DNA of 64,000 bases from Burkholderia sp. FERM BP-3421 (lineage in GTDB: Bacteria; Pseudomonadota; Gammaproteobacteria; Burkholderiales; Burkholderiaceae). This document shows positions 51,283-61,539 of the stretch, piece by piece. The DNA is taken from positions 62,001 to 126,000 of the forward strand of contig NZ_CP117782.1 in the NCBI RefSeq assembly GCF_028657905.1. Reading direction: 5' to 3'. Under the pieces are notes generated by a model. It made no database searches, was not told the DNA's origin, and saw nothing but the letters and a program-made list of their open reading frames with translations. The translations under genes were made by a program, and so were the position numbers. The first letter of the stretch is position 1, and each line of letters begins with the position of its first letter.

Positions 51283-53415
51283 ATGTTCATGAAACGCATA
51301 GCCGGATGGCCGGCGCAGGCGGCGGGGCTGCTCGTCCTGCTCGGCGCGTTCGCGGGCGCGCACGCGCAATCGACGCCGCGCCTCGTCACGCAGCCGATCG
51401 ACGAGCGCGCGACCGTCGCGCTGCCGGGCAACGTCCGGCCGGAAGCGAACGCCGCGAACGATCGCGGCCGGGTCGACGACACGCTGGTGCTCGACCATCT
51501 GCAATTGCTGCTGAAGCGTCCCGCGCAGACCGAGGCCGCGCTCGTGCAGCGGATCGCGCAGCAGCACGATCCGAAATCGCCGCTTTATCACCAGTGGCTG
51601 ACGGCCGCGCAGCTCGGTTCTGAATACGGCCCCGCGCCGCAGGACGTCGCGGCCGTGACCGACTGGCTCACGCGCCACGGCTTCACGGTCAACCACGTCC
51701 AGCCGAACGGCATGGTGATCGACTTCTCGGGCACCGCCGAGCAGGTGCGCGGCGCGTTCGGCACCGAGCTGCACCAGTTCGAGGCCGGCGGGCGCATGCA
51801 CTTGTCGAATCTCGCGGATCCGCGCATCCCGGCCGCCCTCGCGCGGGTCGTGAGCGGGGTCGTGTCGCTGCACGATTTCATGCCGCACGTGAATTTCCGT
51901 GCGCGGCCGTCCTACACCTTCGCGAGCGGCGGCACGACGTATCAGGCGGTGGTGCCGGCCGATCTCGCGACCATCTACAACCTCAATCCGTTGTTCTCGG
52001 CCGGCATCGCCGGGCAGGGGCAGACGATCGTCGTGATCGAGGACACCGACGTCTACCGCGCGACGGACTGGAGCACTTTCCGCTCGACCTTCGGCCTCGC
52101 GGGCTACACGACGGGTTCCTTCACGCAGGCGCACCCCGCGCCCGCGAGCGGCGCGAACAACTGCACGGATCCGGGCGTGGTCGCGGGCAACGAGACCGAG
52201 GCGGAACTCGACGCGGAATGGTCGAGCGCCGCCGCGCCCGGCGCGGCGATCGTGCTCGCGTCGTGCAAGGACACGCGCACCACCTTCGGCGGCCTGATCG
52301 CGCTGCAGAACCTGCTGAACGGCAGCAGCCCGCCCGCGATCGTCAGCATCAGCTACGGCGAATGCGAGGCGGAGAACGGCGCGACCGCCAATGCCGCGTA
52401 CTACGCGGCCTACCAGCAGGCGGCCGCGCTCGGCACCTCGGTGTTCGTGTCGGCCGGCGACGAGGGCGCGGCGAGCTGCGACGCCAACGCGTCGAGGGCG
52501 ACCCACGGCATCGGCGTGAGCGGCTTCGCATCGACGCCGTACAACGTGGCGGTCGGCGGCACCGATTTCGGCGACACCTACGCCGGCACCAACTCGACCT
52601 ACTGGGGCGCGACGAACGGCTCGACCTACGGCTCGGCGCTGTCCTACATCAACGAGATTCCGTGGAACGATTCGTGTGCGAGCACGCTGATCGCGAAGAA
52701 GCTCGGCTATGCGGCGACCTATGGGTTCTCGGGCTTCTGCAACAGCCTGACCGGCCAGCGCAGCTTCGAGACCACCGCGAGCGGCAGCGGCGGGCCGAGC
52801 GGCTGCGCGACCGGCGCGCCGTCGCGCGCGGGCGTGGTCGGCGGCAGTTGCAAGGGCTATGCGAAGCCGTCATGGCAGGCGCTCGTCGGCAATCCGGCCG
52901 ACGGCGTGCGCGATCTGCCCGACGTGTCGCTGTTTGCCGCCAACGGCGTGTGGGGGCACTACTACGTGTTCTGCGATTCCGATACGGCCGACGGCGGCGC
53001 GGCGTGCACCGGCGCGCCGAGCGGCTGGGCGGGCGCGGGCGGGACCTCGTTCGCCGCGCCGATCTGGGCCGGCTTCCAGGCGCTCGTCAACCAGAAGACC
53101 GGCGCGAAGCAGGGCAATCCGAACCCGACGCTCTACGCGCTCGCGGCGACGGAATACGGCGCGTCCGGCAGCAGTGCGTGCAATTCGAGCAACGGCAAGG
53201 GCGTGGGCAGCAGCTGCGTGTTCTACAACGTCACGCAGGGCGACATGGACGTGGACTGCTCGGGATCGAGCAACTGCTATCTGCCGGGCGGCTTCGTCGG
53301 CGTGCTGTCGACGGTCAGCAGCAGCTACCAGAAGGCGTACGGCACGGCGGTCGGCTGGAATTTCGCGACGGGGATCGGCACGGTCAACGTGACGAATCTC
53401 GTGAACGGCTGGTGA
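51283..53415 (+). CDS. Secreted S53 (sedolisin/kumamolisin-type) acid protease
   Basis: A 710-residue secreted serine-carboxyl protease. The signal peptide ends at AGAHAQ near residue 29. A pro-kumamolisin activation domain (about 60-200, with LYHQWLTAAQLGSEYGPAP) is followed by the S53 domain. The catalytic set is readable: Glu306 and Asp310 in NETEAELDAEW and Ser589 in GGTSFAAPIWAGF, with the oxyanion Asp in SAGDEGAASCD. Active at acid pH after self-cleavage of the prodomain. An ATG two codons downstream is an alternative start. Confidence 0.93.
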   Translation: MFMKRIAGWPAQAAGLLVLLGAFAGAHAQSTPRLVTQPIDERATVALPGNVRPEANAANDRGRVDDTLVLDHLQLLLKRPAQTEAALVQRIAQQHDPKSPLYHQWLTAAQLGSEYGPAPQDVAAVTDWLTRHGFTVNHVQPNGMVIDFSGTAEQVRGAFGTELHQFEAGGRMHLSNLADPRIPAALARVVSGVVSLHDFMPHVNFRARPSYTFASGGTTYQAVVPADLATIYNLNPLFSAGIAGQGQTIVVIEDTDVYRATDWSTFRSTFGLAGYTTGSFTQAHPAPASGANNCTDPGVVAGNETEAELDAEWSSAAAPGAAIVLASCKDTRTTFGGLIALQNLLNGSSPPAIVSISYGECEAENGATANAAYYAAYQQAAALGTSVFVSAGDEGAASCDANASRATHGIGVSGFASTPYNVAVGGTDFGDTYAGTNSTYWGATNGSTYGSALSYINEIPWNDSCASTLIAKKLGYAATYGFSGFCNSLTGQRSFETTASGSGGPSGCATGAPSRAGVVGGSCKGYAKPSWQALVGNPADGVRDLPDVSLFAANGVWGHYYVFCDSDTADGGAACTGAPSGWAGAGGTSFAAPIWAGFQALVNQKTGAKQGNPNPTLYALAATEYGASGSSACNSSNGKGVGSSCVFYNVTQGDMDVDCSGSSNCYLPGGFVGVLSTVSSSYQKAYGTAVGWNFATGIGTVNVTNLVNGW

Positions 53416-53520
53416 AGGTGGCCCGGCGGCGGCGGGAGCGGACCGCGGCGGGCCTCCGGCGCGGCCCGGTCCGGCGCGGCCGGGCCGGCCGCCCGAAAGC
53501 GCCCGGCCTGGCGACGACGC

Positions 53521-54858
53521 TTACTTCGCGTCGTCTTCCTTCAGTTGCGGCAGCGCGGACGATTCGCCCGGCGTCAGGAGGCCGACCTGCGCGTAGATGC
53601 GCAGCTTGTCGCGCGTATCGGTGATGTCGAGGTTGCGCATCGTGAGCTGGCCGATCCGGTCGCGCGGTGAGAAGGTCGACGCGACCTTCTCCATCGACAG
53701 GCGTTCCGGCTGGTACGTGAGGTTCGGCGACTTCGTGCTCAGGATCGAGTAGTCGTTGCCGCGGCGCAGCTCGATCTTCACTTCGCCCGTGATCGCGCGC
53801 GCGACCCAGCGCTGCGCGGTCTCGCGCAGCATGATCGCCTGCGGGTCGAACCAGCGGCCCTGGTACAGCAGGCGGCCGAGGCGGCGGCCGTTCTCGCGGT
53901 ACTGCTCGATCGTGTCCTCGTTGTGGATCCCGGTGACGAGCCGCTCGTACGCGATGTACAGCAGCGCGAGCCCCGGCGCTTCATAGATGCCGCGGCTCTT
54001 CGCCTCGATGATCCGGTTCTCGATCTGGTCGCTCATGCCGAGGCCGTGGCGGCCGCCGATGCGGTTCGCTTCCAGCATCAGCTCCACCGCGTCCGTGTAT
54101 TCGACGCCGTTCAGCGCGACCGGGCGGCCTTCCTCGAAGCGCACCGTGATTTCCTCGGCCGCGATCTTGACGTCGTCGCGCCAGAACGCGACGCCCATGA
54201 TCGGATTGACGATCCGGATGCCGCTTTCGAGGCTCTCGAGATCCTTCGCCTCGTGCGTCGCGCCGAGCAGGTTCGAATCGGTCGAGTAGGCCTTCTCCGC
54301 CGACATCTTGTACGCGAAGCCCGCCTGGTTCATGAATTCGGACATTTCCGCGCGGCCGCCCAGCTCGTCGATGAAGGTCTGGTCGAGCCACGGCTTGTAG
54401 ATCTTCAGGTCCGGGTTCACGAGCAGGCCGTAGCGGTAGAAGCGCTCGATGTCGTTGCCCTTGTAGGTGCTGCCGTCGCCCCAGATGTTGACGCCGTCTT
54501 CCTTCATCGCCGCGACGAGCATCGTGCCCGTCACCGCGCGGCCGATCGGCGTCGTGTTGAAGTAGGTGACGCCCGCCGTCGAGATGTGGAACGCGCCGCA
54601 CTGCAGCGCCGCGAGGCCCTCGGCCACCAGCTGCGCGCGGCAGTCGATCAGGCGCGCGCCTTCCGCGCCGTATTCGGTCGCGCGGCGCGGGATCTCCTCG
54701 TAGTCGTCCTCGTCGGGCTGGCCGAGGTTGGCCGTATAGGCATATGGCAGTGCGCCCTTGAGTTTCATCCAGTGCAGCGCCGCGCTGGTGTCGAGGCCGC
54801 CGGAGAAGGCGATGCCGACCTTCTGGCCGGTCGGTAAGCTTTCAAGAATCGTCGTCAT
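53521..54858 (-). CDS. argG: Argininosuccinate synthase
   Basis: A 445-residue ATP-dependent ligase joining citrulline and aspartate in arginine synthesis. The ATP pyrophosphatase motif AFSGGLDTSAALHWM lies near residue 18, and NIWGDGSTYKGNDIERFYRY near residue 125. The length fits the longer proteobacterial type. It stands alone on the minus strand, without other arg genes nearby. Confidence 0.97.
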   Translation of the reverse strand: MTTILESLPTGQKVGIAFSGGLDTSAALHWMKLKGALPYAYTANLGQPDEDDYEEIPRRATEYGAEGARLIDCRAQLVAEGLAALQCGAFHISTAGVTYFNTTPIGRAVTGTMLVAAMKEDGVNIWGDGSTYKGNDIERFYRYGLLVNPDLKIYKPWLDQTFIDELGGRAEMSEFMNQAGFAYKMSAEKAYSTDSNLLGATHEAKDLESLESGIRIVNPIMGVAFWRDDVKIAAEEITVRFEEGRPVALNGVEYTDAVELMLEANRIGGRHGLGMSDQIENRIIEAKSRGIYEAPGLALLYIAYERLVTGIHNEDTIEQYRENGRRLGRLLYQGRWFDPQAIMLRETAQRWVARAITGEVKIELRRGNDYSILSTKSPNLTYQPERLSMEKVASTFSPRDRIGQLTMRNLDITDTRDKLRIYAQVGLLTPGESSALPQLKEDDAK

Positions 54859-55292
54859 GAGGAAAACCGTTCAATCAAGGTCTGGAAGAAATCTCGCGCA
54901 ATCTGCAAGTATCGTCCGTGCCCGATATTGAGGCAAGCCCGAAGGCAGGGCGTCCGCGGTGGCGCCGGATCGCGGCGCGCGCGCTCAAATGGTGCCGGAT
55001 CTTTGCCGTCGCGCGGCGCGCGGCGGCCAGCAGCGGCCGGGGAAGGGCCGTTTCACGCGCCCGCCGGGATGGCCGGCCGACGCGTGCGATGGCGGAGCAG
55101 CCTCGTATTCTAGCGAATTGCCGGCGCGGGCCGGGTCGAGGCGGACGCGAGCGGCCGGCGACCCGGGGGCGGGCGGGGCCGACGCACCGGCCGGCGAGGG
55201 CGCGACCGCGCGGTGCGACGCCGCATTCATCGAGCACGGCCGGTCTCGGGTTGCTTCGTCGCATCGTCGTTGCGCTTCGCGGTCGCGCGCGT
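54859..55292. other. Intergenic, no gene recognised
   Basis: A 434-bp spacer upstream of argG, between it and a LysR gene on the same strand. The argG promoter should lie at its left end. I could not identify an ArgR box or a terminator with confidence. Confidence 0.5.
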
Positions 55293-56174
55293 TCATCCAT
55301 ACGCGCGATCGGCGTGCGCGCGGAGCAGGTCCACCATCAGCTGCGCATTCGGCGACAGGAACAGGTCCGAACGCGTGACGAGGCCTTCGGCGAGATCGGG
55401 CAGCGGCGCGTCGAGATCGAGCCGCACGATGTCGGGGTCGTGCAGGTGCGAGGCGACTTCCTCATTGGTGACGGCGACCGCGGGCAGGCACTTGAGGATC
55501 GCCCAGCTCGCGATCGGATTCTGGCTTTCGATGTTCTGCGGGGCTTCGATCACCTGCGCGGCGCCCACTTCGGGCGGCTGCGCGTTGATGCGCATGCCGG
55601 CGCTCACCCAGCGAAAGCGCGACAGGTCGTCGAGCGTGCAACGGCGGCCGGCGAGCGGATGGCCGCGCTGCACGAGCGCGACGGCGGGCCGGCGGAACCA
55701 AGGATCGAAACGGAACGGCAGCGGGATCGACTCCGCGAACGCGGTGCACACGCCGAAATCGAGCGTGCCGTCGCGCAGGCCGGGCAGCACCGTCGCGAGC
55801 GCGCCGTCGACGATGCGCAGCGGCGCGCGCGGTCGTTGCGCGAGGAAGGCCGGCAGCGCGAGCGGCAGCAGGTTGGCGGACGCCATCTGCGACATCCCGA
55901 GCGCGACGCGCCCGTGCTGGTCGAGCGACACATCGCCGTCGAGCAGCTTCATCTGCTCGACGACCAGCGTCGCGCGCGGCAACAGCGAGCGGCCGGCCTC
56001 CGTCAGCGTCGCGCCGCCGACGCCGCGCGAGAACAGCGTCGCACCGAGTTCTTCCTCCAGAAGACGCAAGGTCTTGGTGACGGCGGCCTGCGAGACGCCG
56101 AGGTTCCGCGCAGCCGCGCGGATGCTGCCCAGCCGCGCGACGCTGACGAAGGCGAGTACTTGCGGATACTTCAT
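55293..56174 (-). CDS. LysR-family transcriptional regulator
   Basis: A 293-residue LysR protein with an N-terminal winged HTH (MKYPQVLAFVSVARLGSIRA, then LGVSQAAVTKTLRLLEEELG) and a substrate-binding C-terminal domain. The start MKYPQVL is the usual family start. It is divergent from the lipase-like lipoprotein gene across 185 bp, the typical position for its target. Confidence 0.92.
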   Translation of the reverse strand: MKYPQVLAFVSVARLGSIRAAARNLGVSQAAVTKTLRLLEEELGATLFSRGVGGATLTEAGRSLLPRATLVVEQMKLLDGDVSLDQHGRVALGMSQMASANLLPLALPAFLAQRPRAPLRIVDGALATVLPGLRDGTLDFGVCTAFAESIPLPFRFDPWFRRPAVALVQRGHPLAGRRCTLDDLSRFRWVSAGMRINAQPPEVGAAQVIEAPQNIESQNPIASWAILKCLPAVAVTNEEVASHLHDPDIVRLDLDAPLPDLAEGLVTRSDLFLSPNAQLMVDLLRAHADRAYG

Positions 56175-56359
56175 GGTGACAACCCGCGGTTGAATACGTG
56201 AACGAAACGACGTCTTTTGACATCCGCGCATGCATGTCATGCTCGGCGTGCCTTTCGAAGGGGACTAGAAGGGCGGTTCGTTTGGAAAACACCATCACGC
56301 GGTGGGATGTCGACCGGACTCACGGGCGACGACTGCCGACGATCAAGCGAGAGTGTCAC

Positions 56360-57673
56360 ATGGAAAAAAAGCAAATGCGATCCAGTGCGTTCGCACCGTG
56401 GAGTCTGGCCGCCAGTGTCGTTGCCTTGACCCTGGCGGGATGCGGCGGAGATGAAATCGACAGCGGCGGCGTGCGGCCGGGCCCGGTGCCGGTCGCGAAC
56501 GCGGCCTACGGCGACGGCGGCATGCCCGCGTTCTACACGTGGACGAGCCCGGTGCCCGGCGGCAAGCCGGGCCTCGTGCTGAGGCAGGAATCGCTGCCCG
56601 CGAACCTCGCGCTCGCCAATTCGGATCCGGCGCGCAACCTGCGCCTGCTGTACACGTCGACGGAAGGCGTCGACGGCAAGACGCCGATCACGGTGTCGGG
56701 CGCGGTCTACGTGCCGCAGGGCACGCCGCCCGCCGGCGGCTGGCCGATCGTCGCGTGGACCCACGGCACGGTCGGCATCGCGGACGTCTGCGCGCAATCG
56801 TTCCGGCCGCGCTCCACGCGCGACCAGACCTATCTCGGCGCGATGCTCGCGCAGGGCTACGCGGTGGTCGCGACGGATTACGAAGGGCTCGGCACGCCGG
56901 GACCGCATCCGTATCTCGTGCATCGCGCGGAAGCCTACGGCGCGCTCGACGCCGTGCGCGCGGCGCTCACCGCGCTGCCGGGCGTGCTGAACAACAAGGT
57001 GGTCGCGGTCGGGCAGTCGCAAGGCTCGGGCGCGACGATCGCCACGCTCCAGTACGCGCCGACCTATGCGCCGGACGTGCGGGTGGTCGGCGGCGTCGCG
57101 ACGGGCGTCTACTTTCCGCTCGTGACGAGCGGCAGCGCGCCCGCGAATCCGATCGGCGTCGGCGCGGCCAGCAATTCGGTCTACCTGTTGCTCGCGATGC
57201 GCGGCACCGGCGCGCTCGTCACGCCCGGGTTCGATTTCCGTCCGTATATCTCGGATCGCGCGATGCCGGTGTACGACGCGACGCTCACGTCGTGCATCGA
57301 CGGGCTCGATACGCTGCAGGAGGCGAACGGCGTCGACCAGACCAACTACGCGAAGGCGCCGCCGCCGGCCGACGAGGTCGGCGCGATTCTCAAGGCGACC
57401 TCGACGCCCGCCGCGGGATTCGCGTTGAAGGCGCCGCTGTTCACGGGCTCGGGGCTCGCGGATACGACCACGCCGCCGACCGATGCGTATGCGTTCGTGT
57501 CGCAGGCCTGCGCGCTCGGCGCGACGGTCGAGTGGCACGACTACCCGGGGCAGACGCATGACAGCACCGTCAACGCATCGCTCGCGGATTCGCTGCCGTT
57601 CATCCGCAAGGTGATGGGCGGCCAGCCGGTGGCCGGCAATTGCGGCGCGCTGAAACCGCCGGGCGCCGCGTAG
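56360..57673 (+). CDS. Alpha/beta-hydrolase lipoprotein (secretory lipase-like)
   Basis: A 437-residue exported hydrolase. The signal ends in a lipobox LTLAGC with Cys28 as lipidation site. The alpha/beta-hydrolase domain has the nucleophile elbow GQSQGSG near residue 220, an oxyanion-side WTHGTVG near 134, and a C-terminal His in PGQTHDS near 400. It is similar to the secretory-lipase (LIP) group, so an esterase or lipase at the cell surface is likely. LysR control from the divergent gene is inferred. Confidence 0.85.
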   Translation: MEKKQMRSSAFAPWSLAASVVALTLAGCGGDEIDSGGVRPGPVPVANAAYGDGGMPAFYTWTSPVPGGKPGLVLRQESLPANLALANSDPARNLRLLYTSTEGVDGKTPITVSGAVYVPQGTPPAGGWPIVAWTHGTVGIADVCAQSFRPRSTRDQTYLGAMLAQGYAVVATDYEGLGTPGPHPYLVHRAEAYGALDAVRAALTALPGVLNNKVVAVGQSQGSGATIATLQYAPTYAPDVRVVGGVATGVYFPLVTSGSAPANPIGVGAASNSVYLLLAMRGTGALVTPGFDFRPYISDRAMPVYDATLTSCIDGLDTLQEANGVDQTNYAKAPPPADEVGAILKATSTPAAGFALKAPLFTGSGLADTTTPPTDAYAFVSQACALGATVEWHDYPGQTHDSTVNASLADSLPFIRKVMGGQPVAGNCGALKPPGAA

Positions 57674-57739
57674 TCGCGGCGGCGGGCCGATCTTCGCGGG
57701 CGCGGCGTCGTGATTCCGAAGGACGCCGCGCGTGGCGGG

Positions 57740-60103
57740 TCAGCGCGCGGCGTCCGGCTGCCTGCTGCTCCACATGAGCCGGTATGCGGCCTCGACCTCG
57801 CGCGCGAAGCGCGCGCCGTCCATCAGCGGCGAACGCGCGAGGCGCGGGCGCAGCGCGCCGCGCAGCGCGGCGAGCACGGGCAGGTCGCTGGCGAGCGCGA
57901 CGGCGGCGTCGACGAACGCCTCATCGTGTTCGGCGGCGAGCATGGTGAGGCCGAGGTTCGCGAGCTGGCACAGCCCGCCGCGCCCGACCGCGGTGCGCCC
58001 CACCCGCGTGACGACCGGCACGCCCATCCACAAGGCGTCGAGCGTCGTCGTGTGGCCGTTGTAGGGGAAGGTGTCGAGCGCGACGTCGATGTCGAGATAG
58101 GACGCGAGATAGTCGGCGCGCGGCCGGTACGGCACGCACGTGACCCGCTCCGGCGCGATGCCGTGCGCGCGCAGCCGCTCCATCAGCCGGATGCGCCCCG
58201 CGCCGTGCGGCGCCATCACGACGAGCCGCGCATCGGGCAGGCGCGCGAAGATGCCGGCCCACAGGCGCAGCGTGCGGTCGGTCAGCTTGCAGGGATTGTT
58301 CAGGCAGCCGAACGTCGCGTGACCCGCCGCGAGCGCCGGCAACGGGCCGACGGCGGGCGTGTCGGCGAGCGGGTCGTAGCACCAGAACGTGTCGGCGAGG
58401 CGGATCGAGCGCTCGCGATAGAACGCCTCGTTGCCGGGCGGATCGAGATGCGGATCGGTCAGCCGGAAATCCATCGACGCGAGGCCGGTCGTGCCGGGGT
58501 AGGCGAGCCAGGTCGCCTGCACCGGCGCGGGCCGTCGCGCGTACAGGCCGGGCCGGCCGCCGTCCATGTGCATCGTCAGGTCGACGAGGAGATCGATCCC
58601 GTCCTCGCGGATGCGGTGCGCGAGCGCCGCGTCGTCGAGCCCCTGCACGTCGCGCCAGCGGTCCGCGTAGCCGGCGAGCCGTTCGGTCATCGCGTCCGGC
58701 CGCGCGACGCTCGCATAGCAGACGATCTCGAAGGCGTCGCGGTCGTGATTCGACAGCAGCGGCGCGAGGAACAACGCCTGGCAATGCTCGCGAAAATCCG
58801 CGCCGACGTAGCCGATCCGCAGCCGCGCGTCCGGCGCGTGCGTGCGGCAGGGGGCGGCATGCGCCGCGCCGGACGGCTCGTGCCGCGCGGACCAGCGCAG
58901 CGCTTCCTCGAGCACCGGTTCCGGCTGTTCCGACTGGAAGCTCAGCGCATAGACCAGATTGCTGTGCGCGACCGCATTGTCGGGATCGCACGCGAGCGCG
59001 CGCCGGTAGCTGTCGATCGCCTCGTCGAGCACGCCGTTGTCCTTCAGCACGTTGCCGAGATTGTTGTGGCTCGGCGAATGCGTCGGCGCGCCGGCGAGCG
59101 CGGCGCGCAGGTGCGCGATCGCCTCGTCGTGCAGGCCCAGCCGTCGCAGCAGGTTCGCGGCATTGTTGTGCGCGGCGACGCAGCCCGGCCGCGCGTGCAG
59201 CGCGGCGTCGAACGCCCGGGCGGCCGCGTCGGCGTCGCCGAGCGCCTCGCAGGCGTTGCCGAGGTTGTTCAGCGCATCCGCGTGGTCGGGCTGCAGCGTG
59301 GCCGCGCGCAGATACTGCTCGGCCGCGTCCGCGTGGCGGCCGAGCCCCTGCAGCGCATTGCCGAGGTTGTAGGCCGCGTCGGCGTCGAACGGCGCGCATG
59401 CCGTCGCGCGCGCGAGGTGCGTGGCCGCTTCCTCGAAGGCGCGCCGTTCGCACAGCGCGACGCCGAGATTGATCAGCCCGGCGCTCGCGTCCGGTGCGGC
59501 GCGCACCGCGTCGCGCAGCAGCGCGAGCGCGTCGTCGTGCCGGCCCTGCGCGTCGAGCAGCGTGCCCAGGTGCGTGAGCGCGAGCGCATGGGTCGGCTGC
59601 GCGGCGAGCGCTGTGCGGTAGGCCCGCTCGGCCGCGTCGAGCGCGCCGCATTGGCGGTGGCTGTTGCCGAGATTGTTGGCGGCGTCGGCGTTGGACGGAT
59701 CGCGCGCGAGCGCGTCGTCATACGCGCCGATCGCGCCCGCGTGGTCGCCGAGCGCTTGCAGCGCGTTGCCGAGCGCGGCGTGCGTGTCGGCGTCGTCGGG
59801 CGCGAACGCGAGCGCCGCGCGCAGCGCTGCGGCAGCTTGCGCATGCTGGCCGAGCGCGTGCAGGACATGGCCGCGCGTCACGTGATGGCGCGCGTCGCGC
59901 GGCGCGAGCGCGACTGCCCGGTCCAATTGCGCGAGCGCGCGGATGCTGTTGCCGCTTTGCAATTCGAGAATGCCGAGCCGCAGCCGCAGATCGTCGTTGC
60001 GCGGGTCGTCGACGAGCGCCGCTTCGTAGATCGTGCGGGCCGCGGGCAGGTTGCCGGCGAGGTGGAGCGCCTTCGCCTGGGCGAGCGTCGAGTCGGGAGT
60101 CAT
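57740..60103 (-). CDS. TPR protein with SPINDLY/OGT-type glycosyltransferase domain (GT41)
   Basis: A 787-residue protein. Residues about 1-390 are some ten tetratricopeptide repeats (for example ALGQHAQAAAALRAALAFAP, then DAAARAFDAALHARPG). The C-terminal half is a GT41 catalytic region (RIGYVGADFREHCQALFLAP near 404; DVALDTFPYNGHTTTLDALW near 655). Such enzymes move GlcNAc or another sugar from a nucleotide donor to protein Ser/Thr/Asn. Its start overlaps the stop of the ATP-grasp gene (ATGA), so the two are made together. No signal peptide, so cytoplasmic. Confidence 0.9.
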   Translation of the reverse strand: MTPDSTLAQAKALHLAGNLPAARTIYEAALVDDPRNDDLRLRLGILELQSGNSIRALAQLDRAVALAPRDARHHVTRGHVLHALGQHAQAAAALRAALAFAPDDADTHAALGNALQALGDHAGAIGAYDDALARDPSNADAANNLGNSHRQCGALDAAERAYRTALAAQPTHALALTHLGTLLDAQGRHDDALALLRDAVRAAPDASAGLINLGVALCERRAFEEAATHLARATACAPFDADAAYNLGNALQGLGRHADAAEQYLRAATLQPDHADALNNLGNACEALGDADAAARAFDAALHARPGCVAAHNNAANLLRRLGLHDEAIAHLRAALAGAPTHSPSHNNLGNVLKDNGVLDEAIDSYRRALACDPDNAVAHSNLVYALSFQSEQPEPVLEEALRWSARHEPSGAAHAAPCRTHAPDARLRIGYVGADFREHCQALFLAPLLSNHDRDAFEIVCYASVARPDAMTERLAGYADRWRDVQGLDDAALAHRIREDGIDLLVDLTMHMDGGRPGLYARRPAPVQATWLAYPGTTGLASMDFRLTDPHLDPPGNEAFYRERSIRLADTFWCYDPLADTPAVGPLPALAAGHATFGCLNNPCKLTDRTLRLWAGIFARLPDARLVVMAPHGAGRIRLMERLRAHGIAPERVTCVPYRPRADYLASYLDIDVALDTFPYNGHTTTLDALWMGVPVVTRVGRTAVGRGGLCQLANLGLTMLAAEHDEAFVDAAVALASDLPVLAALRGALRPRLARSPLMDGARFAREVEAAYRLMWSSRQPDAAR

Positions 60104-61539
60104 GGCTGGGTGGAAACCGGCAAGGGAGAGCGGGCCGCACGTCGTGCGTCGAGCAGGCGCGCGAACGCCTGCGCGATGCGATCGACGTACGGGTTCTTGT
60201 GCGCGAGCGGCCCGTCGGCCGCTTCGCGATGGACGAGCATCGTCGCGTTCGCCTCGAAGACGACGACCTGGCCCTCGGCCGTCAGCGCGAAGTCGATGCC
60301 GCCGTAGTCGAGATCGAGCTGTCTGCCGATCGCGGCGAGCGAGCGCAGCGCGGTCGCGCCGAGCGCCGCGAGCGGATCGTCGAGGAAGCGCCGTTCCTCG
60401 TCGAGCTTCCAGGGCGCGGACGTCATGTCGGCCGAGAAATAGTGAACGAGCCAGTGCGAGGAAATCGCCAGGTGATACGGATACGGCACGCGATCAACGA
60501 AGATCATCCGGTACTTGCGGAACTCGCCGTCGGCGCTGCGCGTGTCGCGGTAGGCCGTGACATAGGCGGCGGCGTCGAGCCGCGCGAGCGCCGTCGCGAA
60601 GGTGGTGGGTTCGGTGTGCAGCGTCAGGCCCTCGCCGCCGTGCGCGCCGGTCGGCCGCAGCAGCAGCGGAAACGCGATGCCGGCTTGCGCGAGGCGTTCC
60701 AGCAGCAGGTCCAGCGGGGCATGGGGGGCGTCGATGCGCACGCAGGGCGGCACCCGCACGTCCGGCAGCGAGCCGAGCCGTTCGGCGGTGCGGTCGCGAT
60801 GCGTGCGCGCGATCGCGTCGGGCGGATTCAGGATCGGCGCGCGGCTGCGGCCGGCGAAGCGCGCGAGGCGCGCGGCCAGCGGCGCGGCGATGTCGGGCTC
60901 GCCGATCGCGTTGAACACGAGATCGTGAGGCGGCAGGCGGGCATCCTCGGCGTCGGCCGCGTAGTCGAGCGCGTACTTGATGCGGGTCGTCGTGCGGAAC
61001 GGCAGCAGCGTGTCGAGCGGAACATTGCCCGCCCCGCTGCCGACGCCGACGATCAGCACGCGGCAGGCTTCCTGATCGAGCGCGGGCTCGACGAACACGC
61101 GTTGCAGGCGGTAGGCGCGCGCGCGATGCCGGCGGGCCTCGATTCGACGACCGAGCGTGTCGTACAGCGCCGCGAGATTCTGGTGCGCGCTCGCGAGATC
61201 CGGATCGATGGCCAGCGTATGCCGATACCAGTACACCGCGTCGTCGACGCGTCCCTTCATCGAGTAGAGGGTCGCGAGGTTGTACAGCGCGAGCGCGCGC
61301 TGCGTATCCGGTGCGCCGTTCAGCATGCCGAACGCGACGACCGTGAGCTGGTGCGCGGCGAAGCCGATGGCATCGCCCGCGGCGTGCAGCGCATCGCGCA
61401 TCTGAGCATGCAGGACGACATCGAGAGGCGCCGCGTCGAGCGCGCGCGCCAGCTTCCTGCACAGCGCCGGCGCGTCGGGCTCGACGCCCGCCGGATCGAG
61501 CGGCGGCTGCGCGAGGCCAATGGGGGCGGCGGCGTTCAC
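60100..61539 (-). CDS. TPR / ATP-grasp ligase-like protein
   Basis: A 479-residue protein starting with a GTG that overlaps the SerC-like stop (GTGA at 61536-61539). An N-terminal helical/TPR part (ALALYNLATLYSMKGRVDDA near residue 85; SAHQNLAALYDTLGRRIEAR near 118) is followed by an unrecognised central domain (CRVLIVGVGSGAGNVPLDTL). From about 290 comes an ATP-grasp-like domain (GIAFPLLLRPTGAHGGEGLT; YGGIDFALTAEGQVVVFEAN). ATP-grasp enzymes ligate carboxylates to amines through acyl phosphates; the substrates here are unknown. Confidence 0.75.
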   Translation of the reverse strand: MNAAAPIGLAQPPLDPAGVEPDAPALCRKLARALDAAPLDVVLHAQMRDALHAAGDAIGFAAHQLTVVAFGMLNGAPDTQRALALYNLATLYSMKGRVDDAVYWYRHTLAIDPDLASAHQNLAALYDTLGRRIEARRHRARAYRLQRVFVEPALDQEACRVLIVGVGSGAGNVPLDTLLPFRTTTRIKYALDYAADAEDARLPPHDLVFNAIGEPDIAAPLAARLARFAGRSRAPILNPPDAIARTHRDRTAERLGSLPDVRVPPCVRIDAPHAPLDLLLERLAQAGIAFPLLLRPTGAHGGEGLTLHTEPTTFATALARLDAAAYVTAYRDTRSADGEFRKYRMIFVDRVPYPYHLAISSHWLVHYFSADMTSAPWKLDEERRFLDDPLAALGATALRSLAAIGRQLDLDYGGIDFALTAEGQVVVFEANATMLVHREAADGPLAHKNPYVDRIAQAFARLLDARRAARSPLPVSTQP